Part shown: piece after piece, positions 50,325 to 59,081 of the stretch
How positions within the stretch are numbered: the stretch's first letter is position 1
Layout of the letters: the number at the start of each line of letters is the position of its first letter
Source of the DNA: Butyricicoccus pullicaecorum
Lineage (GTDB): Bacteria; Bacillota; Clostridia; Oscillospirales; Butyricicoccaceae
Length of the DNA: 64,000 nucleotides
Assembly: GCA_018365995.1 (NCBI GenBank)
Contig: JAGZIY010000001.1
Span: 124,001-188,000, forward strand
Direction: 5' to 3'
Position numbers and translations under genes: made by a program
The notes under the pieces: generated by a model
The model's input: only the letters and a program-made list of their open reading frames with translations
Told to the model about the DNA's origin: nothing
Databases searched by the model: none

Positions 50325-50378
50325 AGTTTTTATCCTCCGAAATAAATGAAGTGATTCTCTTTTCCTGCAAGGCAAAAT

Positions 50379-50397
50379 GGCCGGAGTTTCTCCGGCC
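50379..50397 (-). terminator. Hairpin between yggT and divIVA
   Basis: GGCCGGAG and CTCCGGCC around a three-base loop; followed on the minus strand by ATTTTGCC. A weak terminator or processing hairpin. Confidence 0.5.
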
Positions 50398-50408
50398 GCC
50401 GCACGCTG

Positions 50409-50681
50409 TTATACCAGACTGTATAGGATATTCTCCACAATTGTCAGTGCCAAAAAGGCACAAAGGAAAGGAATATCCAGCATGAAGCCGCGAAACGCAC
50501 CTATGCGATCCAGCAGCGCACGAAATGGCATGATAACAGGCTCGGTTGCAAGATAAAGCAGCTCGCCAATTTTACTACCGCGCGCCTGTGGAAACCAGGA
50601 AAAAATCGCACGAGCCAGCATAAAGAACTGTAACAGTCTGATAAGCTGGGCGACTAAATAAATAAAATAATAAGAAAACAC
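50409..50681 (-). CDS. YggT family membrane protein
   Basis: The 90-residue protein has two membrane helices and the family segment FFMLARAIFSWFPQARGSKIGELLYLATEPVIMPF split around the loop. YggT (YlmG) proteins accompany sepF and influence division or envelope integrity. It begins 13 bases after sepF. Confidence 0.88.
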   Translation of the reverse strand: MFSYYFIYLVAQLIRLLQFFMLARAIFSWFPQARGSKIGELLYLATEPVIMPFRALLDRIGAFRGFMLDIPFLCAFLALTIVENILYSLV

Positions 50682-50694
50682 GCTAATCCTTCAA

Positions 50695-51156
50695 TCAAAT
50701 GTAAAGTCCGTTGCTTTCCAGCTCATCAATGAGATCCCCCAGAATGTCTACATTGTATGGGGTGATAATGAAAGTGCTGTTTGCAACTTTTTTGATTTTT
50801 CCTTCCTGTGCATACGCCACACCGCTGAGAAAGTCAACAAGGCGCCGCGCAACATCTTTATTGGTCTGTTCGAGATTCAAGACGACAGTACGCTTTTCTT
50901 TGAGATGATCTGCAATTTCGGCTGCATTTTCAAAGCGGTCAGGCTTGACCAGAACGACAGCCAGCTGAGCCGTTGCGTTAATGTTTACAACATTTCCCTT
51001 GCGGCTGGCATCCGAGGAAGATGTTTGTGTGTAAGTGTTTCGTGCTGGCGAAGCGTCTTCCAGATCCTCTTCCCGCTGTACTGGTGCGAAATCATCGAAA
51101 TCTTCTTCCATGTCCTCGCCCTTTACCCAGTCGAGAAAACCTTTGATCGATGCCAT
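50695..51156 (-). CDS. sepF: Cell division protein SepF
   Basis: The start at 51156 (MASIKGFLDWVKG) has AAAGGAG upstream. The 153 residues have an amphipathic N-terminal membrane anchor, an acidic linker, and the C-terminal SepF domain with VVLVKPDRFENAAEIADHLKEKRTVVLNLE and ARRLVDFLSGVAYAQEGKIKKV. It links FtsZ to the membrane. It is followed by yggT and preceded by the PLP protein yggS. Confidence 0.93.
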   Translation of the reverse strand: MASIKGFLDWVKGEDMEEDFDDFAPVQREEDLEDASPARNTYTQTSSSDASRKGNVVNINATAQLAVVLVKPDRFENAAEIADHLKEKRTVVLNLEQTNKDVARRLVDFLSGVAYAQEGKIKKVANSTFIITPYNVDILGDLIDELESNGLYI

Positions 51157-51197
51157 ATTCCAAAACTCCTTTGTGTGGATAAACTTAATAATTTTTC

Positions 51198-51941
51198 TTA
51201 TTCTAGGTTGCCCATAACCACATTGGTTTGTGCATATGGACGACGGCCAAAGATACCAGTGCCGACACGTACAATGTTTGCACCACAAGCAATGGCCTGT
51301 TCAAAGTCAGCTGTCATACCCATAGACAAATAGTCCATAGATACATTATCGTATTTTTTTGTGGATATGTCAACAAATAGTTGTTGCATTTCTGCAAAAT
51401 ACCTGTGGCTTTCCCCTTGCTCCGCCGAAAATGGCGGGATTGCCATGAGACCGCAGATATGGATGTTCGGCAATTTCGGAAGTATTTCCAATGCTTCCGA
51501 AAGCTCCTCCGGAAGAAATCCGCTTTTTGCCTGCTCGCGTCCAATATTAACTTCTAGCAGGATATTTTGACAGATTTCATGCTTTTTTGCCTCTTTTGCA
51601 ATACATTCTGCGAGTTTTATTGAACCGACAGATTGAATGAGCGACACCTTTCCGATGAGGTATTTTACCTTGTTTGTTTGCAGTGTTCCGATGAACTGAA
51701 GCTCTGCACCATCATAGGCATGCTTGTCATATTTTTCCAGTAGTTCCTGCACACGATTTTCTCCGCAGGCAGTCAGCCCCAGCTGGATCGCAGCCTGCAC
51801 ACGCTCTGCATCATTCATTTTGGTTGCTGCAACGAGCAAGATTTCTGACGGATCCCGTCCTGCCTTCTGTGCCGCAGCCGCAATCCTTGCTTTTACCGAT
51901 TGCAGACGTTCCAGAAGCACTTTGTATTCTGTCTCTATCAT
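51198..51941 (-). CDS. yggS: YggS-type PLP homeostasis protein
   Basis: The 247-residue TIM-barrel protein has ILLVAATKMN with the PLP-binding lysine, GENRVQELLEKYD, LQFIGTLQTNKVKYLIGKV, ANVVRIGTGIFG-type end (ANIVRVGTGIFGRR) and SMGMTADFEQAI. YggS/PipY/YlmE binds PLP and balances vitamin B6. It is commonly placed directly before sepF. Its start overlaps the HlyD-like stop by one base. Confidence 0.93.
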   Translation of the reverse strand: MIETEYKVLLERLQSVKARIAAAAQKAGRDPSEILLVAATKMNDAERVQAAIQLGLTACGENRVQELLEKYDKHAYDGAELQFIGTLQTNKVKYLIGKVSLIQSVGSIKLAECIAKEAKKHEICQNILLEVNIGREQAKSGFLPEELSEALEILPKLPNIHICGLMAIPPFSAEQGESHRYFAEMQQLFVDISTKKYDNVSMDYLSMGMTADFEQAIACGANIVRVGTGIFGRRPYAQTNVVMGNLE

Positions 51942-53179
51942 TATTTCATCACCTTCAAATCACTTAATCCAGTCGCCTGTGTGATGATTGCATCACCGAT
52001 TACCAGATCGGAATTTGTCATACCTTTTTCCACAATATAATATTCGGAACCTTTATAAATTGGGGTGATATTTTTGAATCGCACCGTATTTCCAGTTAGA
52101 ATATAGACGCCGATCTGCGATTTTTCATTCATAGTAATTGCAGAGACCGGAACCTTTAGTCCCGTATAACTGGAAAATACAATATCTACCTTTTGCTGAC
52201 GGATAGAGACGAGCTCTCCGTTGACTGTGGTGCTGGAGAATACAACCAGAGCCTCTTTGCTTTCTGCATCCGGAGTAATAGACACAACCTTTGCTGTCAC
52301 GTTTGCAAAAATCTGTGAAAATTTGAGCGTTACATCTTGTCCGACTTTAAGACGATCTGCGGATGTCTTGTCCAGTATCGTAGCAAATTCCCACGTGAAC
52401 CCGTTCATGATCTTGCCAAGCTTTCCATCAGGTGGGCTTACCTTTTGTTGGGTTAAAGTACGAAATGCCTCTGGCGTCATGGACTGTAATTTTTCAGGGG
52501 TTAAGATGGTCTCATATCCATCTACAACTTCTGAAAAATACCCGGAAGCAGGTGCACTGATGGTTGTACTTTTTCCGGATACTCTGCCGATCAGTCCATT
52601 TTTCTCATTTTCTAGTGCAACGATTTGTGAGCGCAACTCTCCAATATTGAGGTCTGAGGCATTGCGCCGCAGAGATAACTTCCGAAGCTGTGTGGCTGTG
52701 TCTGCGGCTCCTGTTGGCATGCCGTCCTCTACTAGAGCAGATAGATGCTGCATTTGAACAATCATCTGCTGTTCTGTTTTTGTGTTGTCGTTTGTATAAT
52801 TTCCCGCAGATTGCAGCGCAGTATTTAACAGCTCCAACTCTGCGTTGATTTCCTCCAGCCGTCGGCTTGCGTCCATGATGGTTTCATCAGCATATACGAT
52901 AGCGAGTGCTGACTGTGCCTGTACTTTTTCTCCATTGCTCACAATATGCTTGACCGTGCTGCTGGAGGTACCCTCTGTTACGGTTTCGCTGCGTACAAAC
53001 CAGCCGTCTGCCGGAATGGAATCATCTATTGTGACATAACTGGCGGGGGTTGATACAACCCCCATGGACATTGCCTTGACCGACTGCACCACAAGGTAAA
53101 TACTGCTCATGACGATAAGACCGGAAATCAGGACACGCTGGGGTGTAATATATTTCCAGATTTGCTTTTTTTGGAACAT
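51941..53179 (-). CDS. HlyD-like membrane-anchored adaptor protein
   Basis: The 412-residue protein has one N-terminal membrane helix (about 16-36), then a HlyD/membrane-fusion type layout: IVSNGEKVQAQSALAIVY (lipoyl half), a coiled coil with LEEINAELELL and ALENEKNGL, TTISAPASGYFSEVVDGYE (second lipoyl half) and a beta-barrel domain near DRLKVGQDVTLKFS. No ABC or outer-membrane partner is near. In this location (hfq before, yggS-sepF after) such proteins recur in Clostridia; a role at the division site or in the envelope is possible but unproven. Confidence 0.72.
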   Translation of the reverse strand: MFQKKQIWKYITPQRVLISGLIVMSSIYLVVQSVKAMSMGVVSTPASYVTIDDSIPADGWFVRSETVTEGTSSSTVKHIVSNGEKVQAQSALAIVYADETIMDASRRLEEINAELELLNTALQSAGNYTNDNTKTEQQMIVQMQHLSALVEDGMPTGAADTATQLRKLSLRRNASDLNIGELRSQIVALENEKNGLIGRVSGKSTTISAPASGYFSEVVDGYETILTPEKLQSMTPEAFRTLTQQKVSPPDGKLGKIMNGFTWEFATILDKTSADRLKVGQDVTLKFSQIFANVTAKVVSITPDAESKEALVVFSSTTVNGELVSIRQQKVDIVFSSYTGLKVPVSAITMNEKSQIGVYILTGNTVRFKNITPIYKGSEYYIVEKGMTNSDLVIGDAIITQATGLSDLKVMK

Positions 53180-53189
53180 GAAGGTCTCC

Positions 53190-53438
53190 TTATTCGCCTA
53201 CCATGCGTTCCTCCCGTCGGGTATAAAACTCGACCCTCTGCGTTGGGATCATAGTCGAAATCGCATGTTTATAAATCATTTGCTGTCTGCCATCGCTTTC
53301 CAGCATGACAATAAAGCTGTCAAATCCACGAATGACACCACGCATTTGATAACCGTTCATTAAAATAACAGTGATCACCTGACCCTGTTGACGCACTACA
53401 TTCAAAAATGCATCCTGTAAATTGATATCGTTTTTCAC
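53190..53438 (-). CDS. hfq: RNA chaperone Hfq
   Basis: The likely start is GTG at 53438: the in-frame ATG at 53453 is immediately part of ATGGAGGG, whose GGAGGG is the ribosome binding site for the GTG seven bases on. The 82-residue protein has NLQDAFLNVVRQQGQ, the Sm1 motif YQMRGVIRGFDSFIVML and Sm2 IYKHAISTM. It forms a hexameric ring that pairs small RNAs with mRNAs. It follows miaA by 35 bases. Confidence 0.94.
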   Translation of the reverse strand: MKNDINLQDAFLNVVRQQGQVITVILMNGYQMRGVIRGFDSFIVMLESDGRQQMIYKHAISTMIPTQRVEFYTRREERMVGE

Positions 53439-53473
53439 AAGAATACCCTCCATCTATTTGTAAAATTCTGGAT

Positions 53474-54412
53474 TTATTGTATACCCTGCCCTGCAAGATA
53501 ATCTGTCGAACGCTGAAGCACTTCGGCAAAATCCGAATGTGTGTCGTATGTGATCCAGTGTACAGTTGGGTCACGTCTTAACCATGTCAGCTGTCGTTTG
53601 GCGTAATTTCGGGTTCGGCATTTCAATGTTTCGACACAGTCCTCCAGCGAACACTTCCCTTCTAAAAAATCCACAAGTTCCTTGTATCCAATTGCCTGTG
53701 CAGCGGTTCCCGTCAGCTGACCAGATTCCAATAACCGCTGTGCTTCCGCCAATAGTCCATTTTCCATCATCTGATCGACTCGCTGGTTAATGCGCTGATA
53801 GAGGGTTTCTCGCTCTGTGGGACAAAGACCGATTTTAACTGCATCATATTTTGGTGCGGCACGTTTATTCTTCATATTCCATGCATCGAGCGTCATACCA
53901 GTCTGCTCAAATACTTCGAGCGCACGAATGACCCGTTTTCGGTTATTGGGGTGCAGTCGCTCTGCTGCCTGCGGGTCGACTGCGGCAAGACAGGCATGTA
54001 CAGCAAGACTTCCCTGTTCATCTGCCATTTTTTCATATTTCTGCCGAATACTATGATCGGTTTCATCTCCTGTAAAGGCATTGCCCTCAATCAACGCATC
54101 CAGATATAGACCGGTACCGCCGACAACAATCGGAATTTTACCGGCAGCCAAAAGCGTTTGTGCACAGGCATCTGCAAGGGCTGTATAGCGCGCAACCGAA
54201 AATGGCTCGCTGGGGTCTACGATATCAATCATGTGGTGCGGAACCCCTTTTTGCTCGACTCTTGTTGGTTTTGCGGTTCCGATATCCATTCCCCGATAAA
54301 TTTGCATGGAATCCGAAGATATGATTTCTGTGTTAAGCTTCTGTGCAAGCGCAATGGAAAGTGCGGTTTTTCCGCTGGCAGTAGGGCCTGTAATACAGAT
54401 GAGGTTTTTCAT
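53474..54412 (-). CDS. miaA: tRNA dimethylallyltransferase
   Basis: The 312-residue enzyme has the P-loop CITGPTASGKTALS, ISSDSMQIYRGMDIGTAKP, GVPHHMIDI and VVGGTGLYLDALIEG. It adds dimethylallyl to A37 of tRNAs reading UNN codons; MiaB, encoded three genes upstream in this run, then methylthiolates it. It starts one base after the mutL stop. Confidence 0.96.
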   Translation of the reverse strand: MKNLICITGPTASGKTALSIALAQKLNTEIISSDSMQIYRGMDIGTAKPTRVEQKGVPHHMIDIVDPSEPFSVARYTALADACAQTLLAAGKIPIVVGGTGLYLDALIEGNAFTGDETDHSIRQKYEKMADEQGSLAVHACLAAVDPQAAERLHPNNRKRVIRALEVFEQTGMTLDAWNMKNKRAAPKYDAVKIGLCPTERETLYQRINQRVDQMMENGLLAEAQRLLESGQLTGTAAQAIGYKELVDFLEGKCSLEDCVETLKCRTRNYAKRQLTWLRRDPTVHWITYDTHSDFAEVLQRSTDYLAGQGIQ

Positions 54413-54413
54413 A

Positions 54414-56423
54414 CTATTGATTCACCCGCTTAAACATTTTATCAAGTTCATATCGACTGAGCCGCACAGTGACAGGACGTCCATGTGGACAGCTTGTAAT
54501 TGCCGGATCTGCCAGTACGCGGTTGCAAAAATCCTGCATTTCTGTAAGGGAAGTATCCATACCAGCCTTGATGGCAGATTTACAGGCAACCGTATGAATC
54601 AAGTCGTCCAATCGGTCGGGCACCGGTGTGCGGCTGCTCATCAGCTTATCTGCCATTTCACACAAGGTTTCTGAAATCTCTGCGCAGTCCAGATATGCAG
54701 GGATTTCACGAATTGCAAAGCTGTTTTGTCCAAAGGATTCGATTGCGAATCCAATTTTTCGGATTTCGTCTAACTGTTCGGACAGTGCTGCATATTCTGC
54801 GGCATTCACCTCAGCAATGACAGGGGTTAGAAGTGTCTGTCGTGGGATTTCCGCTTGTGTGCGCAGACGGTTAAAAATCATGCGTTCATGGGCAGCATGT
54901 TTGTCAATAAGCACGATTCCCTTTTGGTCTTCTGCCACAATGTAGGTATGAAAGGCTTCGCCTAAAACACGGGCTGCGGGTATTTCTGGTACGTTCTCTT
55001 GTGGAACGACATTCTTTTCAGGGACAACGTCTGCAACCTGCGGCAGATAGTCCCAGCCAAGCTCCTCGTCAAAATCATCTGCATCGATATACGGTTTTTT
55101 AACCTGTCTCTGGTGCAGCTTCATGGGAGGCTCCTGCGCGACTTCTGTTTGCTGTAAGGTATGTATCTTGATGGTACGTCCCAGCATTTCATAGGTATCT
55201 ACCACAGGATAACGCTGCTTGGGAGCTTCTTTGGTGGATATGCTGCTTGATGCTGGGGCTGTTTTTTCTGTATGTGTCGTGGAGATATCTGACTTTTCTT
55301 GTGATACAGATACAGCTGGCGTTTGCAGTTCCTCTGCCTGCAAAGCAGTTGTGACGGAAAGTTGCTCTCTGCTGATATGATCCTCACGGGCCGGCTTTTT
55401 GTTGTCAGAAGCCCGAATCTCCGGAATATTGTCATTCTGCTCCAAGGCATTCTTACAGGCAATATAGATGGTATCAAAGACTGCTTTTTCCTGTGCAAAC
55501 TTGACTTCTGTTTTTGCCGGATGCACATTGACATCGACAAGATGTAAAGGGATGGTTAGAAATATTGCACCCGACGGATATTTTCCGGTGATGATTTGAT
55601 TGCGATAGGCTTCTTCAAAGGCTGCCTGCATGACACGCGACTTGATATAACGTCCGTTTACAAAGAAATGCTGCATGGAGCGATTGGGGCGTCCAGCATG
55701 TGGCTTTGTAATATACCCCCATGCCGCAAGCGCATCTCTTGAAAATTTGGGAACTTCAATCAGATTTGCCGTCATTTCTTTTCCAAAGACGGAAAACACA
55801 GGCGCAATCAGCTTCCCTTTTCCCGGGGTTGCAAAAGTCTGCCTGCCATCTCGAATCATAGTAAATGCGATTTCGGGATGGGACATGGCGGCATGCTGCA
55901 CGACCGAAACCACATAGCCTGCCTCAGTGAAGTCCTTGCGCAGGAATTTCATTCGTGCGGGGGTGTTAAAAAACAAGTCACGGACAATGATTGTTGTCCC
56001 CTCCGGACATCCGGCATCATCCTGTTCTGTGATCGTACCAGCTTCCAAATGAATGTGTGTACCTGCAAGCATATTGACTTGCTTTGTAAATAAGTCAATC
56101 CGTGAGACCGATGCAATGGCAGCAAGTGCTTCTCCACGAAATCCAAGGGTTCCGATGGAAGCAAGATCTTGCTCTGTACGTAGTTTACTGGTTGCATGAC
56201 GGCGGAATGCGATGGGTGCATCTTCTGGAGTCATCCCGCATCCATTATCCGCAATACGCAGATACGAAATCCCACCATGCTCGATTTCTACGGTGATCTG
56301 TGTCGCCCCCGCGTCGATTGCGTTTTCTACAAGTTCTTTCGCAACTGAGGCTGGGCGCTCTACCACCTCACCGGCTGCAATCAAGTCAGCAAGATGGCTG
56401 GATAGTTCTTGAATAATCGGCAT
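54414..56423 (-). CDS. mutL: DNA mismatch repair protein MutL
   Basis: The 669-residue protein has the GHKL ATPase N-terminus: KELVENAIDAGA, RIADNGCGM, TSKLRTEQDLASIGTLGFRGEALAAIASVS, HVVDVNVHPAKTEVKF-type segment (VDVNVHPAKTEVKF). The linker (about 350-480) is low-complexity. The C-terminal domain has IDKHAAHERMIFN at about residue 506, close to the DQHAxxExxxxE endonuclease motif but with Asn at the last Glu, and CPHGRP as metal site. It works with MutS encoded just upstream. Confidence 0.95.
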   Translation of the reverse strand: MPIIQELSSHLADLIAAGEVVERPASVAKELVENAIDAGATQITVEIEHGGISYLRIADNGCGMTPEDAPIAFRRHATSKLRTEQDLASIGTLGFRGEALAAIASVSRIDLFTKQVNMLAGTHIHLEAGTITEQDDAGCPEGTTIIVRDLFFNTPARMKFLRKDFTEAGYVVSVVQHAAMSHPEIAFTMIRDGRQTFATPGKGKLIAPVFSVFGKEMTANLIEVPKFSRDALAAWGYITKPHAGRPNRSMQHFFVNGRYIKSRVMQAAFEEAYRNQIITGKYPSGAIFLTIPLHLVDVNVHPAKTEVKFAQEKAVFDTIYIACKNALEQNDNIPEIRASDNKKPAREDHISREQLSVTTALQAEELQTPAVSVSQEKSDISTTHTEKTAPASSSISTKEAPKQRYPVVDTYEMLGRTIKIHTLQQTEVAQEPPMKLHQRQVKKPYIDADDFDEELGWDYLPQVADVVPEKNVVPQENVPEIPAARVLGEAFHTYIVAEDQKGIVLIDKHAAHERMIFNRLRTQAEIPRQTLLTPVIAEVNAAEYAALSEQLDEIRKIGFAIESFGQNSFAIREIPAYLDCAEISETLCEMADKLMSSRTPVPDRLDDLIHTVACKSAIKAGMDTSLTEMQDFCNRVLADPAITSCPHGRPVTVRLSRYELDKMFKRVNQ

Positions 56424-56446
56424 GAAGCATCTGTCTCCTTTCTCTG

Positions 56447-59035
56447 TTAATCCAACATTCGCTGCAGTTCATGCAGAGCAGTCAGGGCTTCGATGGGGGT
56501 CATGGTGTCAAGCCGCATCACACGCAGGCGGTCAGCCAACGCATTCAGGCTCAAATCCACCATGGAAATTTGGTCATCTGGTGGTGTCTCCTGTGTAACA
56601 GGCAACACTGAGGTATGTGACTCTAACTCAGCAAGGATTTGTTTTGCACGCTTAATGACCTGTGTGGGGATACCTGCAAGCTTTGCGACCTCAATTCCAT
56701 AGCTGTCATCTGCACCGCCGCGAATGATTTTGCGTAAAAACGTGATGTCATCGCCGCGCTTTTTGACTGCAATATTATAGTTCTTGACACCGGGAAGCAG
56801 CTGCTCAAGTGCAGTCAACTCATGGTAGTGTGTTGCAAATAAGGTTCGTGCACCAATACGCTTTTTGTCTGCGATATATTCAACGACTGCCCGCGCGATG
56901 GACATGCCATCGTATGTAGAGGTACCACGCCCAATTTCATCTAAAATCAAAAGGCTGTTATGGGTTGCACCACGCAGGATTTCGGCAACCTCACTCATTT
57001 CCACCATAAAAGTAGATTGACCGCTTGCCAAATCATCTGAAGCACCCACACGGGTAAAGACTCGGTCTACCACACCAATGCGGGCTGCGGAGGCCGGAAC
57101 AAAGGAGCCCATCTGTGCCAAAATGGTGATGAGTGCCACCTGCCGCATATAGGTAGATTTGCCCGCCATATTGGGACCAGTGATGATGGCAGTCCGGTTA
57201 TCTGCCTGATCCAGCAAGGTGTCATTGGGAATGAACATCGTCCCTTTGAGCATCTTTTCTACGACAGGATGCCGTCCGTCTCGAATTTCGATTCGACCGG
57301 AGAGATCGACCTCTGGGCAGACATAGTGTTCTTCTGCCGCAAGATCGCTCAGGGCAAGCAGCACATCTATATTGGACAGTGCATGTGCTGTACGCTGGAT
57401 ACGGTGTACCTGACGAGCGATTTCTTCCCTCACACTGCAGAACAAGTCATATTCCAGCGAAACCAGACGCTCTTGTGCGCTAAGCACTTGCCCTTCGAGT
57501 TGCTTGAGTTCATCTGTGATATAGCGCTCACAGTTTGCAAGAGTCTGCTTGCGAATATAATGGGCAGGGACAGCGTCCAGATTGGTTTTTGTGACTTCTA
57601 AATAATAGCCAAATACGCGGTTATACCCAACCTTCAGTGTTTTGATACCTGTTGCATCGCGTTCACGCTGTTCGATTTCCGCAATCTTTCCTTTGCCGCC
57701 GGAAGCAAGTTCCCGAAGTTCGTCGATTTCTGGACGGAAGCCTGCTTGAATCAGTCCGCCTTCGCGTACTGATACTGGAGGTTCTTCCACGATTGCCGCG
57801 CCAATCAGCGCGCAGGCATCTTCGAGCGGGTCAATGCGGGCATTGAGTTCATTCATGAGCGGGACATCGATCTGTGAAAGCTGTTCCTTTAGTGCCGGCA
57901 GATAAGAAAGGGACATGTGCATGGCACGCAAGTCTCGACAGTTTGCTGTACCATAGACAATTCGAGAAATCAGACGCTCCATATCAAACATTTGTTTGAG
58001 GTTGTCACCAATTTCTGCGCGCAATAACGCATCATCGACAAGTTCTGTAATCACTGCCTGTCGTTTTTGAATATGGATTGGATTCAAGAGCGGCTTTTCC
58101 AGCCACTGGCGAATCATACGCGAACCCATTGCCGTTTTTGTGCGGTCAATGACAGAGAGCAGAGAACCCTTTTTCTCCTTGGTGCGCATGGTTTCAGACA
58201 GTTCCAAATTTCGTCTTGCAGTGAGATTTAACTCCATATACTGTCCATGCTGATAGATGTAGAGTGTATTGAGACTGCCAAGGCTGCTCTTTTGGGTTTC
58301 CTCCAAATAATGCAGCAGTCCTCCCAAAGCCTTACATAAAAGCACATTCTCATTCAGAGCGTTCTTTTCGATGACCTCCATCCCGAAACATTGGGACACC
58401 GCCTGCAACGCGGGTTCCTCGGCAAACACTTCGGCGGGTAAGGGAGAAAAAATAGATTCCATACGCTCTTTGAGAAATGCATGCAGAACCGTATCCTCTG
58501 CCGCTGTGCCGCCGAGAAGGGATTCCCGCGGCATAAAACGAGAAATTTCACTAAAGAGTTCCCCTGTACTTTGCGTCAGAACGCCATACATCTCCCCAGT
58601 TGAGATATCTGCAAAGCAAACGCCGGTATTTTGTCCCTCTGCATATAGACAGCATAAAAAATTATTTTTGTGCTCATCAAGCATGGAGGCTTCAATGACC
58701 GTCCCGGGAGTGACCATGCGCACAATCTCACGCTTCACCAATCCCTTGGTAGACTTCGGATCCTCCACTTGTTCACAGATTGCAACCTTATATCCCTTGC
58801 GTACCAGTCTGCCAATATATGTTTCACTCGCATGATAGGGCACGCCGCACATGGGCGCACGTTTTTCCTGACCACATTCTCTGCCGGTCAATGTAAGCTC
58901 CAACTCTTTGGACACCAAGACAGCATCATCAAAAAACATCTCATAAAAATCACCGAGACGATAGAACAAGATATAATCGCGGCACTTCTCCTTGATTTCG
59001 AAGTACTGCTGCATCATAGGTGTTAATTGTGCCAT
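56447..59035 (-). CDS. mutS: DNA mismatch repair protein MutS
   Basis: The start at 59035 (MAQLTPMMQQYFEIKE) has GAAGGAAAT upstream; the frame extends back to 59122 in a stretch overlapping the miaB end. The 862-residue protein has the mismatch-wedging Phe-X-Glu in DFYEMF, CGVPYHA, ATPase Walker A TGPNMAGKSTYMRQ, LDEIGRGTSTYDGMSIA and FATHYHELTALE. It binds mispairs and recruits MutL. It begins 46 bases after miaB. Confidence 0.96.
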   Translation of the reverse strand: MAQLTPMMQQYFEIKEKCRDYILFYRLGDFYEMFFDDAVLVSKELELTLTGRECGQEKRAPMCGVPYHASETYIGRLVRKGYKVAICEQVEDPKSTKGLVKREIVRMVTPGTVIEASMLDEHKNNFLCCLYAEGQNTGVCFADISTGEMYGVLTQSTGELFSEISRFMPRESLLGGTAAEDTVLHAFLKERMESIFSPLPAEVFAEEPALQAVSQCFGMEVIEKNALNENVLLCKALGGLLHYLEETQKSSLGSLNTLYIYQHGQYMELNLTARRNLELSETMRTKEKKGSLLSVIDRTKTAMGSRMIRQWLEKPLLNPIHIQKRQAVITELVDDALLRAEIGDNLKQMFDMERLISRIVYGTANCRDLRAMHMSLSYLPALKEQLSQIDVPLMNELNARIDPLEDACALIGAAIVEEPPVSVREGGLIQAGFRPEIDELRELASGGKGKIAEIEQRERDATGIKTLKVGYNRVFGYYLEVTKTNLDAVPAHYIRKQTLANCERYITDELKQLEGQVLSAQERLVSLEYDLFCSVREEIARQVHRIQRTAHALSNIDVLLALSDLAAEEHYVCPEVDLSGRIEIRDGRHPVVEKMLKGTMFIPNDTLLDQADNRTAIITGPNMAGKSTYMRQVALITILAQMGSFVPASAARIGVVDRVFTRVGASDDLASGQSTFMVEMSEVAEILRGATHNSLLILDEIGRGTSTYDGMSIARAVVEYIADKKRIGARTLFATHYHELTALEQLLPGVKNYNIAVKKRGDDITFLRKIIRGGADDSYGIEVAKLAGIPTQVIKRAKQILAELESHTSVLPVTQETPPDDQISMVDLSLNALADRLRVMRLDTMTPIEALTALHELQRMLD

Positions 59036-59081
59036 GGGATTTCCTTCTTTTCTAAATATAAAATCAGCAGCTATTGCTGCC

